Positions 27,356-36,502 of a DNA stretch of 64,000 bases are shown here, piece by piece (positions within the stretch are counted from its first letter, which is position 1; the number at the start of each line of letters is the position of its first letter). Both the position numbers and the translations under genes were made by a program. Origin of the DNA: Stentor roeselii (Eukaryota > Ciliophora > Heterotrichea > Heterotrichida > Stentoridae); the NCBI GenBank assembly GCA_006503475.1, contig RSEH01000065.1:62001-126000 (forward strand). The letters run 5' to 3'. The notes beneath the pieces were generated by a model. It was given only the letters and a program-made list of their open reading frames with translations, was not told where the DNA came from and ran no database searches.

Positions 27356-28705
27356 CTACTCTAAACTAAACCCACATTTAAAGCAAGTTGTTATATTTGA
27401 ATTGCATCCAACCACCGCTCGACAACTCTTACACTCTAAAAATTTAACCTTTATACCATCAAAATAATTACCAAATGTATATACAAGTCCTCGAGCATCA
27501 AATGAATAATTACTTGATATCAAAAGTTCTTCAACATAACCGATCATGAAAGGGCAAATAAACTTAGAACAACAATAAGTGTTCATTCCAGGACAATGAA
27601 TCCCAAAATCTTTTGAATTGACATCATCAAACCGTTTATTTTCAAGTAAGTTTAAAAAGACTAAAAAATTTTGTCTAAAATTAAAGTTGATGCAGGAAAT
27701 GCAAATTGGATGATTGCATTCTAATATATATGAGTAATTATTGTTACATTTTTGACATATAATCTGAGGAGGTGATGGTTCATTGAATACTAAACTTTGA
27801 TTATCGAATGTGACTGAATTGTATTGAGGTGTAAATCCTTGAGGTTGATTGAAACTATTCATTTCTTGTTGATTGAGTCCAGGATTAACTATGGATTTTG
27901 TACATGTTGAATATCCATCAATTTGAGGTTTATTATTATGGTCAGTCAACTGTGAAATACCTCCAAGAGGTGGGGGTGGGTTTTCTTGATGAGAATACTC
28001 TTTAAAGGAACTTTGTGAATGGATTGATTTGCTATTGCTTGAAGTTTCATAATGACCTTGATTCTTGGGTGAATAAAATTTACGAATTTCAATGGGATTA
28101 TTTAATTCATAGTCACCTGTAACCTCGAAAGTTCTTTTCGAATCAAAATTTATTTGAGTAGGACGATTTTTCTTATATTGTATGGTACGTGATGTATCTT
28201 CGATAGGTCTATAGTTTAGACAATCATTGCATTTGGTATAATCATTTTTTTTTGTAATGCAATCAGTGCAGTAAATATGAATAAAACATGGAGATCTGTA
28301 GTTGATGTCTTTTTCTGAAAGGATCAATGAACAAATACGACATGCTTTTGTCAAAACTTCAAGACAAACATAACACTGTTGAGTCTTGTTCGCTTCATAA
28401 GAAGGAAATGATTTATTTAAACAAAAGAAACAAATATTGTGTTTTTTACAAACTCTGGAGCATTTATTCTGTTTCTTTTTACACTCACTGCAGCTTTTAT
28501 CAAAATACTGACCAAATATCCCGAATCTTTCCTTAGTTTTGCTTTTGTAGTGGTTGTTGCAATCTTTGCAAGGTAGTAAATTTTCAGGATGTCTTGACTT
28601 GAGAAATGATCGGCACTTGATACAGTAAGAGTGCTGATTGCATTTCTTGCTTTTTAATAATCTGCTTTCATCAAAGTCTAGGTAACATAAATTGCATTTC
28701 GACAT
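27356..28705 (-). CDS. Array zinc-finger protein 2
   Basis: A 449-residue member of the array family. The N-terminal 165 residues carry the shared clusters (CNLCYLDFDES, HSYCIKCRSFL, CKDCNNHY, CSECKKKQNKC, HNICFFCLN, CYVCLEVL, CRICSLIL, HIYCTDCITK, CNDC). Residues about 165-320 are a Gln/Asn/Ser/Pro-rich linker. The C-terminal module has CQKCNNNYSYILECNHPICI, HCPGMNTYCCSKFICPF and the closing ECKSCRAVVGC ... CFKCG. Codons for roughly residues 65-205 are almost identical in DNA to array gene 3, while both C-terminal halves differ strongly. Function unknown. Confidence 0.82.
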   Translation of the reverse strand: MSKCNLCYLDFDESRLLKSKKCNQHSYCIKCRSFLKSRHPENLLPCKDCNNHYKSKTKERFGIFGQYFDKSCSECKKKQNKCSRVCKKHNICFFCLNKSFPSYEANKTQQCYVCLEVLTKACRICSLILSEKDINYRSPCFIHIYCTDCITKKNDYTKCNDCLNYRPIEDTSRTIQYKKNRPTQINFDSKRTFEVTGDYELNNPIEIRKFYSPKNQGHYETSSNSKSIHSQSSFKEYSHQENPPPPLGGISQLTDHNNKPQIDGYSTCTKSIVNPGLNQQEMNSFNQPQGFTPQYNSVTFDNQSLVFNEPSPPQIICQKCNNNYSYILECNHPICISCINFNFRQNFLVFLNLLENKRFDDVNSKDFGIHCPGMNTYCCSKFICPFMIGYVEELLISSNYSFDARGLVYTFGNYFDGIKVKFLECKSCRAVVGCNSNITTCFKCGFSLE

Positions 28706-29701
28706 TTTATAAATATAGACAAAAAGAATTTAAATATTCATGTTATAATAATTTATATTTGAAAGTGTTTAAATAATTGATTTAAAGGTAAAGTTTCATG
28801 ATATTGAATGTATTAAAGGATTTAAGTATTTATAAACGAGTGTTAATATCATAAAATGAATTTTTTCATGTGTCTAGATTAATGAAAGAGGTCAATCTTC
28901 AAACTTTCCGGAAAGGTTGAGAGTTGGGTTTTATATTTAATCAAATGATTATTTTTATAACTTCGACCTCTTCGTACTCACCCTTTGATATTCATATTAA
29001 AACATTAATCATTAAAATATAAAAACCCTCTAATTTTAATCAAGTTTAAATCGATTAAAAAATGATGCATAAGTCTTATTCAGTTATCAGCTAAAACATC
29101 TAATCGAAGTTCACTATAATTAGGATTTTAAACAGGCCGAAGATGAAATCTGGATTCTACAAACTTCTTTAAGTTATAATTCACGGAATTTCTTAAGAAA
29201 ATAATATAGTTTTTACTTGATTAAGAACTTTCGAGAGAGTTATATAAGTGTATCAAGTTATTCATTTTAACTACAACCTGTAAAAGTACAAATATTATGA
29301 ACTGATAGAAAAAACTTAATAATTATAGATAATTTTAAATGAGTTTCGTTTGGTAAATTTATAATAAGCAGCAGCAGTAAGGAATTTAAGATATCTCTTG
29401 GAATTTCAGGTTTCAGTTGAATTTCGTATTTCTTATATCCATGATATTCACTATGAATATTTATCTCAAACGAAATATTGAATATAATTCTATTTCATTT
29501 AAAAATTCAAGAAATTCCTAGTTCAATCTTAGAATTCAAGTATTCAATATCTAACTAAAATAATCCCATATTATACTTTTTAGTTTAATAATTTTTCCAT
29601 TTTTAGGTAAAATATTCTACATTTTTCAAATGTAAAATTATCTACAGACCTAATATCATCTAATATGATCTTATACATAAAATATAATAAATAATTTGAT
29701 C
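28706..29701. other. 1-kb spacer upstream of the lysozyme-fusion gene
   Basis: This AT-rich stretch lies between the start of array gene 2 (minus) and the start of the lysozyme-fusion gene (plus). A GC-richer palindrome at about 28897-28930 is the only structure noticed; no gene or RNA was recognised. Confidence 0.5.
28897..28930. repeat. Palindrome centred on CTTTCCGGAAAG
   Basis: CTTTCCGGAAAG (28904-28915) is a perfect 12-bp palindrome within an imperfect inverted repeat of about 17 bp per arm. It stands out in otherwise AT-rich spacer DNA upstream of two divergent genes, so a protein-binding site is possible. Confidence 0.4.
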
Positions 29702-31588
29702 ATGAGTATGAAAAAATCTTTCAAACAGAGGATGAGAGAGAATGAAAATGACCAAAAAAAAGGATACGATCCAGTAACAAATACTTGGAAACCCCATAAA
29801 TCTGTTGAAAAAGGAACAGATACTATTGCATATGGCCATAAACTGAAATATCACGGAGAAATCACAAGTCTTACCGAAAATCAAGCTATTGAGTTATTCA
29901 ACAAAGACTATTCCATACATGAAAAGAATGCTGCTAAAATTTATGATGATTTTACTGGAAAAAAAGAAAGCTTTAAAAAATTAGAAACATATAAAAAGGA
30001 AGTTTTCACAGATATTACATTTAATGTCGGAAATAATGCGGAAAATTTCAAAAAATTTATGACGGCAATGAGAGATAATGATAAGAATAAAATGATAGAA
30101 GAGTCAAAAACTTATGTAAATCTTGAAGGCAAAATGAAACTTCTTGAAAGAAGATGGAAAATGAGAGCAGAGGAAATTAATAATAGCTGGAGGTTAAATT
30201 CTCAGGAAAATCAAAATATCAATGGAGTTGACCTTTCTTATACTTTAAATCATGACAAAATCATCGGATTTTCATATTTCAATGATGCAATGAGTTTGAT
30301 ATATAGTAAAGATCCTCGTAATTTATTTGATATAAAACTTTCATATCTAGCCGCTGCTCTGTGGGTAGAATATAAAGAAGATGTTCTCGATTCAAACATC
30401 AGATTTTCACTTGATCCAGTCGGTTCAGTCCATATGAAAAAGTTTTACCCTGAGTGCATTAAAGATACAGACCTAGGCCAAGTTTTATTCAAAAGTGACT
30501 TCATCATGAAAATGCTGTCCCTTGACACCAGAAACAATCAACAAAAATCCATCATTATTTCTAAAAGATTAAGAAAATTAGGTCTTCAACCAATACATGA
30601 ATATGAGAAAAATCTTCCTAATAATTCATTTTTTTCTGCAAGATTGTGGCTTAAATTAAAAAATGCGGATTTTTCTTTTGAAGAAGGAAGATTTTATGTA
30701 AATTCTGTGGATATTGAAGTCCAAGCCCGAGAAACAGTTAGGGAACATGGGGATATTTTTATTGATAAACCAGTTCAAAATGTAAATTCTGGAGCTTTTA
30801 CTTTTGCAGTTAATTTTACAAGACTTTATGATGAAATTGCTGAAGAATTTCCTGTTTTTCATAAACTTAAGCAAGTTTGCAAAGCTATAGTTTTAGCGAG
30901 ACATATAAAAGAAAGGAATATTCCTGTTGATGTTACTAAGATTCTTGATTGTATAAATTGGAAACTGAATAAACCTGAAAGTATCACAGAAATTATGAAT
31001 AAACATGAAAAAACATTAGGAAATATAAAATCGACTTTAACAGTTAGTGGAGGGGTTGATTTGAGTACAAATGATTTATTATTTAATCTTTTATCATTTC
31101 AAGAGGAGACTAAAGAGATATTTCAAGTAAGAAAAAGTCATTTTAATCATTCAAGAATTGATATTAATCAGGGTCATTTTATTTTTCAACTTGAAAAGTT
31201 CTGTGTCGAATGTAAAACAATGATCAATCCAAAGCTGTTGCATATATATATTGCTGAAAGTATATCAGAATATCGGTTTCTTTGCAAATATCATTCAGAT
31301 TTTACATGCAAAAAGTGTTTTGATGTATTAGAAGGATCTTTTTGCATAATAAATGGCATTTCGGTACATAAGAACTGTCTTAATTGTTATTTTTGTGGAG
31401 GTTTGATTAATGATCAGTATATTGAATATTCGAACAATATTTTTCATCCTGAATGCAGATTTCCTACAACCCCTACTTTACATGAATATGATGAAATAGA
31501 TGATTTTATGATTGAGGATTCATTGATGCAAAATATTATTTTTGAGTCTTGCGTGGATAGAATAAATCAGAGAAGGGATTTCAAGTAG
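29702..31588 (+). CDS. T4-type lysozyme domain fused to an uncharacterised domain and a LIM-like domain
   Basis: A 628-residue protein read from the ATG at 29702. Residues about 8-160 match glycoside hydrolase family 24 (phage T4-type lysozyme, cleaving peptidoglycan): TDTIAYGHKL corresponds to the TIGxGH block, SLTENQAIELFNKD to the next helix, and FTDITFNVG and LLERRWKMRAEE to later blocks; an upstream Glu is available as catalytic acid. Residues about 170-440 form a separate domain (RFSLDPVGSVHMKKFYPE, DTDLGQVLFKSDFIMKMLSL, EEFPVFHKLKQVCKAIVLAR). I recall similar strings in unnamed bacterial and protist proteins but cannot name the family. Residues about 490-600 have CVECKTM, HSDFTCKKCFDVL, HKNCLNCYFCGGL and HPEC, a LIM-like zinc module. 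There is no signal peptide. Confidence 0.8.
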   Translation: MSMKKSFKQRMRENENDQKKGYDPVTNTWKPHKSVEKGTDTIAYGHKLKYHGEITSLTENQAIELFNKDYSIHEKNAAKIYDDFTGKKESFKKLETYKKEVFTDITFNVGNNAENFKKFMTAMRDNDKNKMIEESKTYVNLEGKMKLLERRWKMRAEEINNSWRLNSQENQNINGVDLSYTLNHDKIIGFSYFNDAMSLIYSKDPRNLFDIKLSYLAAALWVEYKEDVLDSNIRFSLDPVGSVHMKKFYPECIKDTDLGQVLFKSDFIMKMLSLDTRNNQQKSIIISKRLRKLGLQPIHEYEKNLPNNSFFSARLWLKLKNADFSFEEGRFYVNSVDIEVQARETVREHGDIFIDKPVQNVNSGAFTFAVNFTRLYDEIAEEFPVFHKLKQVCKAIVLARHIKERNIPVDVTKILDCINWKLNKPESITEIMNKHEKTLGNIKSTLTVSGGVDLSTNDLLFNLLSFQEETKEIFQVRKSHFNHSRIDINQGHFIFQLEKFCVECKTMINPKLLHIYIAESISEYRFLCKYHSDFTCKKCFDVLEGSFCIINGISVHKNCLNCYFCGGLINDQYIEYSNNIFHPECRFPTTPTLHEYDEIDDFMIEDSLMQNIIFESCVDRINQRRDFK

Positions 31589-32279
31589 TAGCTGATTAAT
31601 AATTTAGAATATTTAGGAATAATCTGAGTAAAAATAAAGATATTTATTTGTAAAATTTATTTAAGGACTTTTATTTACAATAAGTATGAGTTTGTCTCAA
31701 TATCATACATAAAATTTCTCATCAAATAAATGATAAATTGAAATATTAGATTCCAAATTGATAATATATGGCATTATATTTAGCAAATGATAATCGATAG
31801 CACACAATAGGTGATTGTGTTCTGTTTAATATTCATGAATATGTTAAAATGAGTAGACTTTAAATAAAATGACCTGATGCTGCAAAATTTATAAAGATCA
31901 TTTTATAGTAAATCTTCTTCGATTATGATGAAATGTTTCTATCAAGAAATATAGAATTGATTTTTTGAAGCATGAAGTAATTTCTCATATGAAGCTCTTT
32001 GAAATACAAGAATTAGAAATAAATTGGTTTCTTGATCTAATCTTATCTCTAAGAGAATTTTACCTGAGTGTTTGATTATCAATAATAAAATTTCTTCTAA
32101 TAAGATATAATATTTTAATAGTGTTGAAATAAATCATCTTAGCAATCAGATCAATTTTTTTAAATTTAACACACAATGATTCTAGATTGTTTGAAAATGA
32201 CCTAAATATATTATACATAAAACTATAAAAATCAGAGATAAAAAACAAATTCAAATCTATCTAATCATCTAATTACTAT
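31589..32279. other. Spacer between convergent lysozyme-fusion and array gene 3
   Basis: These 691 bp contain the 3' ends of two convergent genes. The stretch is very AT-rich; the longest frame (64 codons) has no recognisable motif and is taken as chance. Confidence 0.5.
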
Positions 32280-33644
32280 CTAACTATCTAGAGACACTCC
32301 ACATTTATAGCAATTTCTCAAGGTTGATGAAAACCCAGTAATTGCTCTACAATATCGGCACTCAAGAAACTTAAACTTGGCTCCATAAAAAATTGAACAA
32401 AAGTTGTAAAAGAATTCCCTTGCATTAAAATTATAACCGAGATTCAAAACATCATCAAAATACTCGAATATGAAAGGACATAAATATGCTGGACCACAGA
32501 TTTTATTAATTCCAGGACATCTTATACTAATATCTAACATATCAATTTCTTGGAACTGTCTATTTTCAATTAAATCTAAAAATACTTCAAGGTCTTTTTT
32601 AAATTTGATGTAAAGGCAAAGTACACAAATATTATGACCACATTCAAGTTTAATTACATTTGGTCTTTCGCATAGTTGACAGTTGTTTGGAGGTAGTATC
32701 TGTTCTGAATGTTTCAAATTTTGATCACTCTTAATCTCTTGATTTTGATTAATAATGTGTCCAGGATTTGAAAAGTTATAAGTGTTAGTCAAATTTTCTT
32801 GATAAGGAATTCTTGCATAATTAACAGAAGAATAATTTAGTTCATTTTTTCTATGGTAGGATGGATTATCTAATATATTTGCCTCTTCTTTGATTTTTAC
32901 ATTCATAAGAAATTGAATATTCTCGTGATTAACTTCTGAAAAATCTTCATGTTTTGAATGGATTTCTTTGCTATTGATTAAACCTTCAGGATAATTTTGA
33001 ATTTTTGGTGAATAAAATTTAGGAATTTTAATGGGATTATTTAATTCATAGTCACCTGTAACCTCGAAAGTTCTTTTCGAATCAAAATTTATTTGAGTAG
33101 GACGATTTTTCTTATATTGTATGGTACGTGATGTATCTTCGATAGGTCTATAGTTTAGACAATCATTGCATTTGGTATAATCATTTTTTTTTGTAATGCA
33201 ATCAATGCAGTAAATATGAATAAAACATGGAGATCTGTAGTGGATGTCTTTTTCTGAAAGGATCAATGAACAAATACGGCATGCTTTTGTCAAAACTTCA
33301 AGACAAACATAACACTGTTGAGTCTTATTCGCTTCATAAGAAGGAAATGATTTATTTAAACAAACGAAACAAATATTGTGTTTTTTACAAACTCTGGAGC
33401 ATTTATTCTGTTTCTTTTTACACTCAATGCAGCTTTTATCAAAATACTGACAAATTACGCTGAATCTTTCTTTCGTTTTTTTTTTGAATTTTTTGTTGCA
33501 ATCTTTGCAAGTTAGTAAATTTTCAGGATGTCTTGACTTGAGAAATGATCGGCACTTGATACAGTAAGAGTGAAGATTGCATTTCTTGCTTTTGATTAAT
33601 CTGCTTTCATCAAAGTCTTGGTAGCACAAATGGCATTTAAACAT
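32280..33644 (-). CDS. Array zinc-finger protein 3
   Basis: A 454-residue array member read from the ATG at 33644, which gives MFKCHLCYQDFDES, matching the start of array gene 2; the frame extends a few codons upstream without a conserved start. The N-terminal Cys/His clusters follow array gene 2 closely, with about 420 bp nearly identical in DNA. The linker (about 200-355) is Asn/Gln/Ser-rich but different. The C-terminal module has CQLCERPNVIKLECGHNICV, IRCPGINKICGPAYLCPF, and ECRYCRAITGFSSTLRNCYK. The mosaic similarity points to exchange between the two genes. Function unknown. Confidence 0.82.
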   Translation of the reverse strand: MFKCHLCYQDFDESRLIKSKKCNLHSYCIKCRSFLKSRHPENLLTCKDCNKKFKKKTKERFSVICQYFDKSCIECKKKQNKCSRVCKKHNICFVCLNKSFPSYEANKTQQCYVCLEVLTKACRICSLILSEKDIHYRSPCFIHIYCIDCITKKNDYTKCNDCLNYRPIEDTSRTIQYKKNRPTQINFDSKRTFEVTGDYELNNPIKIPKFYSPKIQNYPEGLINSKEIHSKHEDFSEVNHENIQFLMNVKIKEEANILDNPSYHRKNELNYSSVNYARIPYQENLTNTYNFSNPGHIINQNQEIKSDQNLKHSEQILPPNNCQLCERPNVIKLECGHNICVLCLYIKFKKDLEVFLDLIENRQFQEIDMLDISIRCPGINKICGPAYLCPFIFEYFDDVLNLGYNFNAREFFYNFCSIFYGAKFKFLECRYCRAITGFSSTLRNCYKCGVSLDS

Positions 33645-33822
33645 TTTATAACATATAGAATAACCACTTAACAGCAAATAGAATGCAAATTTAGAATTTG
33701 AATGTTTTCTGAGATTTAATGTTTGATAAACAATAAAGTCTTATGATAATAATATAAACAAATTATAAGGTATCTACTAATTCTTATAATAGTTTTCACA
33801 ATCAAAATCACCATTATTCTTT

Positions 33823-35001
33823 CTAATAACTATCTAATCTAAATTTCTTGCATTGATGCGATGATTTTTTTCCAACAGGAGATCCCACCAGCTTTCGGCA
33901 ATATAAACATTCATAAAACTCAAACTTGACTCCTTCAAAAAACGTACAGCATTCAAAAGCGAGTTCTTTTAATTCATCCCTAATTCCTAATTCAATAAAA
34001 AAGTTTAGAAAATACTTTAAATCCAAAGGCAACACATATTTTAAAGAGCAGTAATATTTTTTCCCAGGACATCTGATGCAAAATTCTTTATTCTTAAGAT
34101 CATTAAACATTTTCCTCTCAATCAAACTAAAGAAGTTCTTCAAGTCTTCTTGAAAATTAAGAAATATGCATTTTAAACAAAAAGAATGACTACATTCAAA
34201 TTGAAGTTCATTTGGTCCAAAGCAGGATTCACAAGAATTTCTAAAAATCGTTGAAGGAACTGGTAAGGATTTTTTACAGTCAGAATTGAAACCTTGATTG
34301 AAGGCATTTGATTGAAGGTAAACTCCTTGAGATGAAGAATGATCTAAAATTGGTTGATTTTGAGTTGAAACTGAAGGTGAAGATTGATGCATTTGGATTT
34401 CAGTATAATTAAATTCTGGTAATGATTGGTTTCGTCTTATTCTATTCTCTCGAGATTGTTTTTTATCATTTGAAAAATTAGAACTTGTTTCTATCTTGAG
34501 GGAATTTTCTGGTGTTTTAGGAGTTTTAAGATTACCTTCGCTACATTTAATACAAATTTCTTTTTCAGGTTGCTTTGAGACACATTCAGAGCAGTAGAAA
34601 TGAAGATTACACCCATTTTTGTAGCATTTTTCAGAGGTTGTTAAGATGAGTGAACATATTCTACAACTATTTGATATAATCTCAGAGCAAAATTTACAGC
34701 TTTGAGGAAGATTAGCTTCTGATGATTGAAGAGAAACACATGATAAACAAATTTTGTGTGAAGGGCAAAGAGAGAAGTATTGTTTCTTTCTTTTCCTGCA
34801 AATACTGCAGGTTTTTTTAAAGAAGTTTTTTCCTATGGGCTTTGTATCCTTGAAGTAATTTTTACATTTTGAGCAATTTTCGATTATAATTGTTTTTGTC
34901 TTTAGTTGAGATAAGCATTTAATGCAGTATGAGTGCATTTTACACTGTTTAATCTTGATAAGTAGATCACATACTCGCTGACAATTATTGCAATTATTCA
35001 T
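33823..35001 (-). CDS. Array zinc-finger protein 4
   Basis: A 392-residue array member, clearly paralogous but more distant from genes 2 and 3. The N-terminal clusters are CNNCQRVCD, HSYCIKCLS, CSKCKNYF, CSICRKRKKQYFSLC, HKICLSCVS, CKFCSEII, CRICSLIL and HFYCSECVS. The linker (about 160-255) is Ser/Gln-rich. The C-terminal module reads CESCFGPNELQFECSHSFCL, FCIRCPGKKYYCSLKYVLPLD and FYECLYCRKLVGSP. Spacing of the Cys/His residues is conserved with the other copies, whereas intervening residues vary, as expected for a diversifying gene family. Confidence 0.8.
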   Translation of the reverse strand: MNNCNNCQRVCDLLIKIKQCKMHSYCIKCLSQLKTKTIIIENCSKCKNYFKDTKPIGKNFFKKTCSICRKRKKQYFSLCPSHKICLSCVSLQSSEANLPQSCKFCSEIISNSCRICSLILTTSEKCYKNGCNLHFYCSECVSKQPEKEICIKCSEGNLKTPKTPENSLKIETSSNFSNDKKQSRENRIRRNQSLPEFNYTEIQMHQSSPSVSTQNQPILDHSSSQGVYLQSNAFNQGFNSDCKKSLPVPSTIFRNSCESCFGPNELQFECSHSFCLKCIFLNFQEDLKNFFSLIERKMFNDLKNKEFCIRCPGKKYYCSLKYVLPLDLKYFLNFFIELGIRDELKELAFECCTFFEGVKFEFYECLYCRKLVGSPVGKKSSHQCKKFRLDSY

Positions 35002-35224
35002 TATAGTATAAATGAATTCAATATTGATTATTACTACAATTTTGATTTTTTATGGAAGTGATTTCTTAAGTTTTATAAGAATGGAATTTTTGAAGACTTT
35101 TACATGATGAACATAAAAACCTTATAATTTAATGAATTTGAAATAAAAGGTACAATATCAAAACCTTATAATAAAAGTTATACTTAAACCCCTACTAATT
35201 CAATTAACCTCAAATCTAATCAAA

Positions 35225-36304
35225 CTAAACTATTCTAAAGTTACAGTTGTAGCAGTAATTCATCATCAAAGGACATCCAGCCACAGCTCCACACTTTAAA
35301 CAAATAAAAAATCTATACCTAACCCCATCAAAAAAAGCAGAACATTCCTTAATAAATCTCCAATTAACTCTTTCAAACTGCCCCGTCTGACTCATGAAAA
35401 TTTTAAATATTTCAAATTGAAAAGGAATAATAAATTTACTGAAACAATTATATTCTGCAGGACATTTGAAGCAAAAATTTTTACTTTCAATTTCATTAAA
35501 TTTATGATTTTGTATCATCATCAAAAATTCCTGAAAGTCCTTCTTGAAATAATTAAAAATGCACTGAAGACAGAAAGAATGAGAACATTCTAAATTAATT
35601 GAATCACTTGAAGAGCAGCTATTACAATTTGAATAAGTTATCGAATTGTTTTGAGGAATTGATTGAATTTGGGGGAAAAAATTCTGATGTTCTTGGTTGA
35701 ATGGATAATTGAATTCGGGATTTTGAGGAATTGAATGAATTGTGAAATTTGAGATTTGATTTCTTGGTGGATTTGTTACAATTTGCATTGTATAAGATGG
35801 ATAAGTTTGAGAAAATTCATCTGGCATTGAGCAGGCTAAGCATTTTTTTGGATCTATTGAAGATCTTCTACATTTTTCACAGAATATGTGTAAACTGCAA
35901 TTAGTTTTTGTTACCTTTTCAGAGTTCTCTAGGATAATAAAGCATTCGCGACAACTGCTTGCGTATATTTCTAGACAAATGAGGCATTTTTCATCTTCCA
36001 TATTACCTATGTAGCTCGCGTGTTTTTTATACAGGCATGCACTACATATAAAATGTTCATCACATATATAGCATAGCTTAGTTTCATTAGAAGTTTTAGA
36101 GCAAATTTTGCACTTGGTTGATGATCCAAATAATTTACTTAATAGTCCTCGTTTCCTGACATTTTTTAGTTCATCACACTTTTCGCATTCTGATGGAATA
36201 TAGCCTGCTTGTAACTTTGAGAAACATTTGAGACAGTATACATGATCATCATGGAGGTTTTTGACTATCGTTAAATCATTGTGACATAAGAAACACTTTT
36301 TCAT
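35225..36304 (-). CDS. Array zinc-finger protein 5
   Basis: A 359-residue array member. The N-terminal clusters are CFLCHNDL, HVYCLKCFSKL, CEKCDEL, CKICSKTSNETKLCYIC, HFICSACLYK, CLICLEIY, CRECFIIL, HIFCEKCRR and CLAC. The linker (about 160-225) is Pro/Gln/Asn-rich with short PQNPEF and PQIQSIPQN motifs. The C-terminal module is CNSCSSSDSINLECSHSFCL, FCFKCPAEYNCFSKFIIPF and FFICLKCGAVAGCPLMMNYC. A basic insert (KRGLLSKLFGSS) near residue 55 is specific to this copy. Function unknown. Confidence 0.8.
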   Translation of the reverse strand: MKKCFLCHNDLTIVKNLHDDHVYCLKCFSKLQAGYIPSECEKCDELKNVRKRGLLSKLFGSSTKCKICSKTSNETKLCYICDEHFICSACLYKKHASYIGNMEDEKCLICLEIYASSCRECFIILENSEKVTKTNCSLHIFCEKCRRSSIDPKKCLACSMPDEFSQTYPSYTMQIVTNPPRNQISNFTIHSIPQNPEFNYPFNQEHQNFFPQIQSIPQNNSITYSNCNSCSSSDSINLECSHSFCLQCIFNYFKKDFQEFLMMIQNHKFNEIESKNFCFKCPAEYNCFSKFIIPFQFEIFKIFMSQTGQFERVNWRFIKECSAFFDGVRYRFFICLKCGAVAGCPLMMNYCYNCNFRIV

Positions 36305-36502
36305 TTTATAGATGAAATTAAATTTCTCCTATGCGTTTTTATCCAATCTAAATTGAAATCACCCTTAATCTTACATCAAAAATTCTTCCAAATACAAAAC
36401 TTATCTAAAAATAATTCAATCATCCAACTTCCTTATTCCTAAACTCATCTCAACCAAAACCTTCCCAAACCATCTAAAAACAATCTAAACAATATCCATA
36501 AC

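Noticed and set aside
29702-31588. Prophage or virus-like element because of the lysozyme domain
   Set aside because: No capsid, terminase, integrase, polymerase or terminal repeat is nearby and the gene carries a eukaryote-style zinc module, so a domesticated single gene is more likely.
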